The translations under genes and the position numbers were made by a program. Below the pieces are notes generated by a model. That model did no database searches. It was not told where the DNA came from and saw nothing but the letters and a program-made list of their open reading frames with translations. From Jiella flava (GTDB taxonomy: Bacteria; Pseudomonadota; Alphaproteobacteria; Rhizobiales; Rhizobiaceae), in contig NZ_JAFMPP010000001.1 in NCBI RefSeq assembly GCF_017349315.1, positions 310,001-374,000 on the forward strand: DNA of 64,000 bases, read 5' to 3'. This document shows positions 17,769 to 24,173 of the stretch, in pieces; the stretch's first letter is position 1, and every line of letters begins with the position of its first letter.

Positions 17769-18182
17769 TCAGTACACCTCGGTTCCCGACCCCAGCGTCA
17801 CGGTGTCACCGTTCTTCAGCACCGCCTCGATGCCCGACGAGCCCGCCTTGACGCCGGCGACGACGCCGCCGTTGCTGCCATCCGCCGCAACCACCGTCCG
17901 GCCGATCAGCGAATTGGCCTGGGTAAGCGCCGAAACCGCCATCATCGAATCGAGCTTGGCGTTGGTCTTGATCGACTGCTCGACCGAGGAGAAAGTGGCG
18001 AACTGCGCCACATACTGGGTCGAATCAGTGGGGTTGAGCGGATCCTGATTGGACATCTCGGCAACCAGCAGCTTGAGGAACGAGTTGTAGTCCATCTGCG
18101 GACCGGCGGTAGTGCTACCACTGCCCGCAGTGCCACTCGTTGCACTCGCTTGCTGCGTCGCCGACACCGGGGATACGGTCAT
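17769..18182 (-). CDS. flgD: flagellar hook cap protein FlgD (short form)
   Basis: 137-residue hook-assembly scaffold. The conserved FlgD core is MDYNSFLKLLVAEMSNQDPL followed by STQYVAQFATFSSVEQ, near residues 30-70. After a linker, the protein keeps only a short beta-rich tail (LIGRTVVAADGSNGGVVAGV) and lacks the larger FLG-Ig/tudor region of the roughly 230-residue enterobacterial protein; this short form is usual in rhizobial relatives. The N-terminal 28 residues are Ser/Thr/Gly-rich. It sits 1 bp after flbT and 2 bp before fliQ. Confidence 0.92.
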   Translation of the reverse strand: MTVSPVSATQQASATSGTAGSGSTTAGPQMDYNSFLKLLVAEMSNQDPLNPTDSTQYVAQFATFSSVEQSIKTNAKLDSMMAVSALTQANSLIGRTVVAADGSNGGVVAGVKAGSSGIEAVLKNGDTVTLGSGTEVY

Positions 18183-18183
18183 C

Positions 18184-18636
18184 TCACGCTCCCGCCGCCA
18201 TGCGAACCGGCGGCTCGAACTTGGTGATGCCGCCCGGTGCGTTGTTGATCTCGCCGAGAATGTGATCCTCGATCGGAATCATCGAGCGGATCCGCTTCAG
18301 CGCCTCGAAGCTGCGGCCGCGGCCGATCAGCTCTTCGACTTCAAGCAAACCGTCGATGATGTCGCGGTTGCTGTAGGTCTTCAGCATGGCCGGATGGGCC
18401 TTGTCGAACAGCTGCATTGCCGCCCCGATGCTGTTGGGATCCATCAGCATCATTTGGACGATGAAATAGAGCTGCCGCATCGGAGTGCGGGCATGCTCGG
18501 CCTGCATGACGTGGCTTTCCAGGAGAAAGGTGACGTCATTGAGGAACTCCAAAGTCGTCTTCCGATCGACCTTGAGGACGGCGCCGTTGACGAAGATGCG
18601 TTCACCGGCACGAAGAGAAATGCGCAAAGTTGACAT
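18184..18636 (-). CDS. flbT: flagellin synthesis repressor FlbT
   Basis: 150-residue post-transcriptional regulator of flagellin. In Caulobacter, FlbT binds the flagellin mRNA 5' leader and couples its translation to hook completion. Family features are the N-terminal LRISLRAGERIFVNGAVLKV, FLNDVTFLLESHVM and RQLYFIVQMMLMDPNS. The start is the ATG at 18636, which follows the flaF stop after two bases; an upstream TTG overlapping flaF is less likely. The gene pairs with flaF as in most alphaproteobacteria. Confidence 0.93.
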   Translation of the reverse strand: MSTLRISLRAGERIFVNGAVLKVDRKTTLEFLNDVTFLLESHVMQAEHARTPMRQLYFIVQMMLMDPNSIGAAMQLFDKAHPAMLKTYSNRDIIDGLLEVEELIGRGRSFEALKRIRSMIPIEDHILGEINNAPGGITKFEPPVRMAAGA

Positions 18637-18638
18637 GG

Positions 18639-18986
18639 TCAATTCAGTCCGTCGCGGATCAGAGTGGTGATTTCGATGATGCCTGAAAAATTCGTCGACC
18701 GGCCAAGACGGATCGCTTCCGCCTCGCGCATGATCCAGAGCCCGATCGAAATCAGTTCGGCGCGCAGCGTCTCCGGCAGGCCGTTTTCGGCGCTGGACAG
18801 ATCCTCGACAAGGATCGCCCAGAGGCTGCGTGTCATGTAGATCGCCTCGATCGCATCACGGGATCGCGGGCCGTTCTTCTCCGCGCGCTTCAGAAGATCG
18901 ATCGAGTGATCGAGCGCCTGCCGCTCGCGTTCGCGTGCGTTGATCTCCGTGTCCTCAGAGATTTCCGCATAGGAGAACTGATACAT
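18639..18986 (-). CDS. flaF: flagellar biosynthesis regulator FlaF
   Basis: 115-residue small helical protein that acts with FlbT in control of flagellin secretion and synthesis. Family hallmarks are the N-terminal YAEISEDTEINARERERQAL and the central MTRSLWAILVEDLSSAENGL. It ends in a helical segment with IRDGLN, and its TGA precedes the flbT ATG by two bases. A pair of hairpins separates it from flgL upstream, so flaF probably begins a distinct transcript segment. Confidence 0.92.
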   Translation of the reverse strand: MYQFSYAEISEDTEINARERERQALDHSIDLLKRAEKNGPRSRDAIEAIYMTRSLWAILVEDLSSAENGLPETLRAELISIGLWIMREAEAIRLGRSTNFSGIIEITTLIRDGLN

Positions 18987-19140
18987 TCCTACCCCTTGAT
19001 CCTACCCGCGCAGTGGCCTTCGGCCTTGACATGCGGGCTCGTTTCAAACCGTTGATCGGCTGCGGAGCGGCGCCGACATGGTGCCCTCCGGTCGTTGGTG
19101 ACTGCGGCGCTCGGGAAAACGCCGGCGAAAGTTTCATGCG

Positions 19141-19181
19141 GCCGGGCCAGAGCCCGGCAGGCGATCGCGGGCAGATGCCCG
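19141..19181 (-). terminator. two tandem hairpins between flgL and flaF
   Basis: GCCGGGC-CAGA-GCCCGGC (7-bp stem, 19141-19158) and CGGGC-AGAT-GCCCG (5-bp stem, 19168-19181) lie 32-73 bp past the flgL stop within the 227-bp gap before flaF. Both have 4-nt loops and no T-run. Their position at the end of flgE-flgK-flgL suggests transcript punctuation. Confidence 0.45.
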
Positions 19182-19213
19182 ACGCTCGCTCATCTCCGTC
19201 GTCGCCAGACGGC

Positions 19214-20296
19214 TCAGAGGTAGTTCAGCAAGCTGAGCCGCGAGATCCGCGCGGTCAGCGAATAAGACGTCTCCAGCAGGGTCTGCAGGCCGGTCACCCG
19301 CGTGCTCGCCTCGTACGGATCCACATCCTCGAGATTCGAGATCGACATGGTCAAAACGGTCTTGCGCGCATCCAAACCCTGATTGGCCTGATCGACACGA
19401 TTCTGATTGCCACCAACCTCCGCCTGGAGCTGGGTCAACTGGCTGAGCCCCTTGCTCAGAGTTTCGATCGCCCGGCTTGTGAGAAGCTGGCGTGCGCCTT
19501 CCTGCATCTTGTCGGCGCCCAGATCGGACAGCATCACGTAAGCCTTGGCGATGTTGCGAAACGCTTCCTGGTTCGACGAATAGGACGTCTTCACCGATTC
19601 ACTGTCGCTGATGCGCGCGGTGACCGTGTTGTCGTCGGCATTCGACCAATTGGTCGTCCAGCCGCCGCCGGCACCGGTCGAAAACAGGTTCTCGAACGGA
19701 CCGTCGAGGAACGACTTGAGGTCCGCCTCGGAAATATTGGCGACGCCAGAATCGCTCTGGGAGATACCGAAGGCCGACGAGAACGCCGCAGCGGTCGCAT
19801 CCTGGGCCGTCGATCCGTCGAAATAGGTCTTCACGCTATTGCCGGCCGCCGTCTTGAAGCTGATCGCGGATTTGTCGGTCGCAGCGCCCGAGAACAAGAA
19901 GCGGGAGCCCGACGAGCTGTTCAAGGCGCCCATGAAGGACTGCAGACTGGCCATCGCCTGCTGCTCGTTGGCGGCAATCCCCGGCTCGTTGGTGCCGTTG
20001 GCGATGAGCGAGGAGAGAAATTTGTTGCCGGTGTCAGCGACCGATTTCAGCGCGTCCTGCATGATCGAAAAGCGCTGCGAGACGATGGCGTTGGTGTCGC
20101 GTTGACGCTCGACGCTCTCCTGCTCGGAGCGCAGCGAGATCGACTGGTTGGTGCGCAGACCAAGCGCCAGGCCGACATCCGCGAGACGGCCGGTGGTCGC
20201 CTGCTTCTGCATGATTGCCAGCTCCTGCTGAATCTTGGAGACGGCGGTGCGTGGTGCAGACAGCAGCGAATAATTGGAAATCAGGAAGTTGGTCAT
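19214..20296 (-). CDS. flgL: hook-filament junction protein FlgL
   Basis: 360-residue flagellin-like hook-associated protein that joins hook to filament with FlgK. The N-terminal helix (MTNFLISNYSLLSAPRTAVS, then KQATTGRLADVGLALGLRTN) and the C-terminal helix (TVLTMSISNLEDVDPYEAST) are the paired D0/D1 coiled-coil ends of the flagellin superfamily. The central NSSSGSRFLFSGAATDKSAI matches the FlgL 'YLFSG' segment. The ATG at 20296 lies 11 bp after flgK. It is a likely client of the FlgN-like chaperone in the same cluster. Confidence 0.93.
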   Translation of the reverse strand: MTNFLISNYSLLSAPRTAVSKIQQELAIMQKQATTGRLADVGLALGLRTNQSISLRSEQESVERQRDTNAIVSQRFSIMQDALKSVADTGNKFLSSLIANGTNEPGIAANEQQAMASLQSFMGALNSSSGSRFLFSGAATDKSAISFKTAAGNSVKTYFDGSTAQDATAAAFSSAFGISQSDSGVANISEADLKSFLDGPFENLFSTGAGGGWTTNWSNADDNTVTARISDSESVKTSYSSNQEAFRNIAKAYVMLSDLGADKMQEGARQLLTSRAIETLSKGLSQLTQLQAEVGGNQNRVDQANQGLDARKTVLTMSISNLEDVDPYEASTRVTGLQTLLETSYSLTARISRLSLLNYL

Positions 20297-20307
20297 TTCA
20301 CGCCGCC

Positions 20308-21756
20308 TCAGGTGATCTTGAGGATCGAATCGATCATGTCGCCGACGGTGGAAATCAGTTTGCCCGACGCCTGGTAGGACCGTTCGAGGTCGAGGAGGTG
20401 CGACATCTCCTCGTCGATATTGATGCCGGTGACGTTGGAAAGGGCTTCCTTCGCCCGGGACTGGACGGTTTCCTGATATTCGGCGTCGTTGTGGGCGGTG
20501 GAGCGCTTGTCCTCGAGCCAACCGACCGAGGCGGCGATATAATTGCCGATCGTGCCCGAATCGCCGGCGCCATAGCTGCCATCGAAGGTCTGCTCGGCGT
20601 CGAGACCGTCGGTCAAATCGTTCAGCCGACCGGCAAAACCCGCCGTACCGTCCGTGTTGTAGACAATGCCCTGGCCGGAAATATTGCCGTCGCGAAGCAG
20701 GTTCGGATCGGCGACCGCGGCTGACGACACCCGCAACAAGCCGGCGAAGCCGGTCTTCGAGGTGATCGTCGAAAGATCGGTGCTGGAGCCGTCAGCCTTG
20801 ACCGAGAACAGGCCGGAATAGCTGGCGCCGCTCGAATCGGTTTCCGAAAAGGCTTTGACCAGCGCGTTGGCGGTCTCGTCGAGCTGGCCCTGGAAGGCGA
20901 CAGCGGTGTTGTCGCGCAGATTGAGCAGGCCGTAGATGGTGCCGCTTTTGACCGGCATACCGGCGGACGAGCCGGCGACATCGACGCCATCGATCTTGAA
21001 ACTGTTGCCGGTGACCGTCGCGTCGTAATTCGACTTCGGTGTGAATTCGACCTGCCGCGCCGTCGTCTCGAAAAGCGTGATGCCCGAATCGGTGTAGAGC
21101 GTCATGTCGTTGCCAGCGCGGACCTGGACGTTCAGGCCGACATAGTTCGATAACTGATCGACGATCTGATCGCGGCGATCGACCTGGTCGGTCACGTCCT
21201 GGCCGGTGGCGGTGCCCGCCACGATTTGACCATTGAGCTTTTCGAATTGCTTGAGCAAGCTGTTCATCTGGCTCGCCGCATCGGCGAGTTGTGTGTCGGC
21301 GTCGGAACGCGCCTTCTGCACCGCCGTGGTCGCCGAGTTGAGGCTTGTGGCAAGATCGGACGCGGCATTGATCGCTGCGCGAGCGGCTTGCGGATCCTCC
21401 GGCGTCACCGCATATTGCTCCAACGCCGCCTTCAGTTTGGAAAGGCGGGTGGCCGGCGACAGGATCGAGTCGGTGTCACCAATGACGTCGCGGATCGAAT
21501 CGAGGGCGCCCTTGGTCGCCTGTGACGCGCCGAGTGCCGAATTGGCCGAGGTCAAAGCGCGAAACAGCGCCTGATTGCTCGACTGCGACACCGATTGGAT
21601 CGAGACCCCGCCATAGTTCGGGGACGTCAGATTGGCATATTTCCGCGTGGCAGAGGTGTTCTGGGCATTCGCGACATTGCGCGAGACCAGAGCCGACTGC
21701 TGCGAAACGGTGGCCAGCGACGACCGGGCACTGTTGAAGGCAGAAAGAAGCGACAT
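20308..21756 (-). CDS. flgK: hook-filament junction protein FlgK
   Basis: 482-residue hook-associated protein 1. It begins with the FlgK/FlgE rod-domain signature (ARSSLATVSQQSALVSRNVA followed by NAQNTSA). A middle region has VDRRDQIVDQLSNYVGLNVQ, typical of FlgK. It ends with the conserved flagellar C-terminal helix (INIDEEMSHLLDLERSYQAS, then GKLISTVGDMIDSIL). Length is at the shorter end for the family. It sits between flgE (38 bp upstream) and flgL (11 bp downstream). Confidence 0.95.
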   Translation of the reverse strand: MSLLSAFNSARSSLATVSQQSALVSRNVANAQNTSATRKYANLTSPNYGGVSIQSVSQSSNQALFRALTSANSALGASQATKGALDSIRDVIGDTDSILSPATRLSKLKAALEQYAVTPEDPQAARAAINAASDLATSLNSATTAVQKARSDADTQLADAASQMNSLLKQFEKLNGQIVAGTATGQDVTDQVDRRDQIVDQLSNYVGLNVQVRAGNDMTLYTDSGITLFETTARQVEFTPKSNYDATVTGNSFKIDGVDVAGSSAGMPVKSGTIYGLLNLRDNTAVAFQGQLDETANALVKAFSETDSSGASYSGLFSVKADGSSTDLSTITSKTGFAGLLRVSSAAVADPNLLRDGNISGQGIVYNTDGTAGFAGRLNDLTDGLDAEQTFDGSYGAGDSGTIGNYIAASVGWLEDKRSTAHNDAEYQETVQSRAKEALSNVTGINIDEEMSHLLDLERSYQASGKLISTVGDMIDSILKIT

Positions 21757-21794
21757 CTCAATTCATTCCGTTCGAAGGCGACGCGATCGATCGA

Positions 21795-22979
21795 TCAGCG
21801 CTTCAGATTGATCAGAACGTCGAGGATTTCCGAGCCGGTCTGGAAGACCTTCGAGTTGGCGCTGTAGGAGCGCTGCGACTCGATCATGTTGGTCAGCTCG
21901 CTGGCGAGATCGACGTTGGAGTTTTCGACCGCATTCGAGACGACACTGCCGAAGCCGTTGGAGCCAGGCACACCGTATTCGACATTGCCGGACTGCAAGG
22001 TCGCCGAATAGACGTTGCCGGGGCCGGCCTGAAGCTGATCCGGGCTGTTGAAGCGGGCCAGATTGAGCTTGTAGAGCTGGACCGTCGAGCCGTCCGCCAT
22101 GACACCGATGATGCCGGTCGAGTCACCGGTGTCGGCGATCGAGAAACTCTGGAAGTAGCCGGCCGGGTTGCCATCCTTCGAGACCTTGGCCGAAAAGTCG
22201 GAATTGTACTCGGTGAGCGAACCGAAATCGACCGCTACCGTGTTACCGGTGCCGAGGGTGATGTTCATCGTGCCCGGATTGCCGGTCGTCGTCGGCAGAC
22301 CGTTCGTCCCGTCGAAGGTGACCGTTGACGACGTGGTCGTGGTGCCGTCGCTGAGATCGAGCGACCACTGGTTGGCCGCCGTCTTGGTCATCGTCATCGT
22401 CAAGGTCTTGGCCGTGCCGACCGCGTCATAGACCTGGATCGACGTCGTCTTCTGATCGCCGACATTTGCAGTGACTGGGAACTGCAGATCGAGCTTGGCG
22501 CCGGTAGTCGGCGTCGGCGCGACAATCTCACCGACCGGCAATTCGACCGGTCCGGTCACGCCGGTCTTGGCATCGGTGCCGGTGAGGCGATAACCGGCTG
22601 AATTGACAAGATAGGTGGTCGAGCCGTTCGCACCGGTCTCGGTGCGGCGCACGAAAGAGCCGGCGCGGGTGTAGAATTCGCGGCCGGACTGATCCTGAAC
22701 GACGAAGAAGCCGTCACCGGAGATCGCGGCGTCTGTCGACGAAGAGGTCGAGGCGATCGAGCCCTGTTCGCTGACGGTCTGGCGTACCTGCGTCTTGACC
22801 GTGCCGGAATTGTAGTCGCCGGCGCCGGGACTGGAGAGCACCAGGGAGGAGAATTCCGCCTCGCTGCGCTTATAGCCGTTCGTGCCGGAATTCGAGATGT
22901 TGTCCGAAATGACAGACAGGCGGTTGGCCTGCGCGTTCATTCCCGAAACGCTCGTTCTGAAAACGCCGTTGATGCTCAT
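21795..22979 (-). CDS. flgE: flagellar hook protein FlgE
   Basis: 394-residue hook subunit. The N-terminal rod motif is MSINGVFRTSVSGMNAQANR, then LSVISDNISNSGTNGYKRSE, and the C-terminal matching helix is ASELTNMIESQRSYSANSKV with FQTGSEILDVLINL. The middle is Thr/Gly-rich beta sequence forming the outer hook domains. It starts at an ATG 166 bp after the ftcR stop, beyond an intrinsic terminator, so it probably has its own promoter, plausibly an FtcR target by analogy with Brucella and Sinorhizobium. Confidence 0.95.
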   Translation of the reverse strand: MSINGVFRTSVSGMNAQANRLSVISDNISNSGTNGYKRSEAEFSSLVLSSPGAGDYNSGTVKTQVRQTVSEQGSIASTSSSTDAAISGDGFFVVQDQSGREFYTRAGSFVRRTETGANGSTTYLVNSAGYRLTGTDAKTGVTGPVELPVGEIVAPTPTTGAKLDLQFPVTANVGDQKTTSIQVYDAVGTAKTLTMTMTKTAANQWSLDLSDGTTTTSSTVTFDGTNGLPTTTGNPGTMNITLGTGNTVAVDFGSLTEYNSDFSAKVSKDGNPAGYFQSFSIADTGDSTGIIGVMADGSTVQLYKLNLARFNSPDQLQAGPGNVYSATLQSGNVEYGVPGSNGFGSVVSNAVENSNVDLASELTNMIESQRSYSANSKVFQTGSEILDVLINLKR

Positions 22980-23071
22980 TCCGCAAGGCTCCGCAACCGA
23001 TCGATTTCCGTAACGGATAGGCCGGCAAGCTTGTGCCTAGCTGTTTCGGTTGGCCAATTTCAGCCGAAATC

Positions 23072-23113
23072 AACAAAACAAAAGCGCCTCACCGAAATAA
23101 ATCGACAAGGCGC
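23072..23113 (-). terminator. intrinsic terminator after ftcR
   Basis: On the minus strand GCGCCT and AGGCGC form a 6-bp outer stem around an inner CGA/TCG pairing, followed at once by TTTTGTTTTG. It lies 33 bp past the ftcR stop and about 95 bp before the flgE start, and is the best Rho-independent terminator in the window. Confidence 0.7.
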
Positions 23114-23145
23114 CTATGGTTAATACTTTCGAAATAATTTGACGA

Positions 23146-23817
23146 TTACTCTACGCCGATGCCGTACCCAAGGTAACGCTTCGACGACACGGGGTCGTAT
23201 CCAAGGCGCATTTTCAGCTTCTTACGCAACTTCGAGATGTGGCTTTCGATCACGTTTTCTTCGACGTTCTCGTCGAAGATGCCGTAGATGGCGTTGAACA
23301 GCTGCTGCTTCGACACCCGGCGGCCGCGATTGGCGACCAGATACTCGAGAATGCGACGCTCGCGGCGCGGTAAAGCCATCGACTTGCCGGCGACTTCGGC
23401 GTCGCGGCCGTCCTGATAGACGCAGATCTCGCCGACGACGGTGCGCGTCACTTCAGCGTTTTCCCGCCGGCGGATGGCGCCGACCCGAGCGAGGATTTCC
23501 TTGACATGCACCGGTTTGGCGACGACGTCATCGACACCGGCTGCGAAGAGGTCGAGCGTACCGTCAAGATTGCGGCTCTCGGAAAGCGCGATCATCGGGG
23601 CCGTCGAGCGCGACCGGATCACCCTCGGGCAGCCTGCACGATCGTCGAAATCGCCCAGGAGGAAAGCCTCGACCGCCGAGAGATCCGCCTCGGGAGCCGT
23701 TTCGACCCAGTCGCGAAACTCGCTCGCTCCAAACGTTGCAGTGGACACGCCTTCCCGTGCAAAAAGAGACTGATATCCACTCGTGACCAGTTCACGATTG
23801 TCAACCACTACGATCAT
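23146..23817 (-). CDS. ftcR: flagellar transcriptional regulator FtcR/Rem (OmpR type)
   Basis: 223-residue response regulator with a receiver domain (about 1-115) and a C-terminal winged helix (about 125-223). The DNA-binding part is strong: LPRRERRILEYLVANRGRRV, FDENVEENVIESHISKLRKK and SKRYLGYGIGVE. Position between fliK and flgE, and overall form, match FtcR of Brucella and Rem of Sinorhizobium, orphan master regulators of hook and filament genes. The receiver looks partly degenerate: the acidic pair is D6-N7 and the segment AFLLGDFDD leaves the phospho-acceptor position unclear, while K101 is kept. A CtrA-type box lies 87 bp upstream. Confidence 0.9.
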   Translation of the reverse strand: MIVVVDNRELVTSGYQSLFAREGVSTATFGASEFRDWVETAPEADLSAVEAFLLGDFDDRAGCPRVIRSRSTAPMIALSESRNLDGTLDLFAAGVDDVVAKPVHVKEILARVGAIRRRENAEVTRTVVGEICVYQDGRDAEVAGKSMALPRRERRILEYLVANRGRRVSKQQLFNAIYGIFDENVEENVIESHISKLRKKLKMRLGYDPVSSKRYLGYGIGVE

Positions 23818-23904
23818 TTTACCGCTCCGTCCGCCGCCGCGTTGTTGGTAAAAAAAACGTAACCTGACGCGAGTCTTACTCCAATCCTCAAATTTAGTGG
23901 TCTG

Positions 23905-23920
23905 TTAACCATGACTTAAC
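23905..23920 (-). promoter_or_regulatory. CtrA-type box upstream of ftcR
   Basis: TTAACCATGACTTAAC is an exact match to TTAA-N7-TTAAC, the full recognition site known for the alphaproteobacterial cell-cycle regulator CtrA. It is embedded in a larger perfect inverted repeat, CTGTTAA-ccatgac-TTAACAG (23902-23922). The near edge is 87 bp from the ftcR ATG. Confidence 0.6.
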
Positions 23921-24122
23921 AGATTTTATCCAAATGACTGATTTATATCGATAAATTTTTTGAAAACGATGCCGTCGCCGCGCTGATTATGAATCCGCAT
24001 GCGTCGATTTTCAGAAAATTTGCGCGAATTGAACCATCGGAAACAGGCCTCGAGGTTCCGTTCGTGAGCGCGCCGCGTGTCTGACAGGACGCCTGACGGA
24101 CGCTCACTCCGATTGTTTCAAC

Positions 24123-24166
24123 GCATCGTGCTTGCCGAAAGGTGATTCCGATTTTCGGCCCGATGC
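24123..24166. repeat. palindromic intergenic repeat, copy 1
   Basis: A 44-bp imperfect palindrome: the ends GCATCG and CGATGC pair, as do internal CCGAAA and TTTCGG. It shares long identical segments with 53734-53782, including ATTCCGATTTTCGG and the CCGATGC end. It begins 8 bp past the fliK stop codon. It resembles the REP-like elements scattered through Hyphomicrobiales genomes. Confidence 0.7.
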
Positions 24167-24173
24167 TGCCGTC

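Larger units (their letters stand above)
23818..24173. other. 356-bp AT-rich leader upstream of ftcR
   Basis: Gap between the fliK stop and the ftcR start, clearly richer in A/T than its neighbours. It holds a TTAA-N7-TTAA box (23905-23920), a stretch of eight T on the minus strand just before ftcR, an AT-rich near-palindrome around 23942-23956, and a repeat copy (24123-24166) abutting the fliK stop. No convincing gene was seen. Confidence 0.6.

Noticed and set aside
23120-23127. TTAACCAT half-site on the minus strand just after ftcR
   Set aside because: No second half at the right spacing, and it lies before the ftcR terminator rather than in a clear flgE promoter position.
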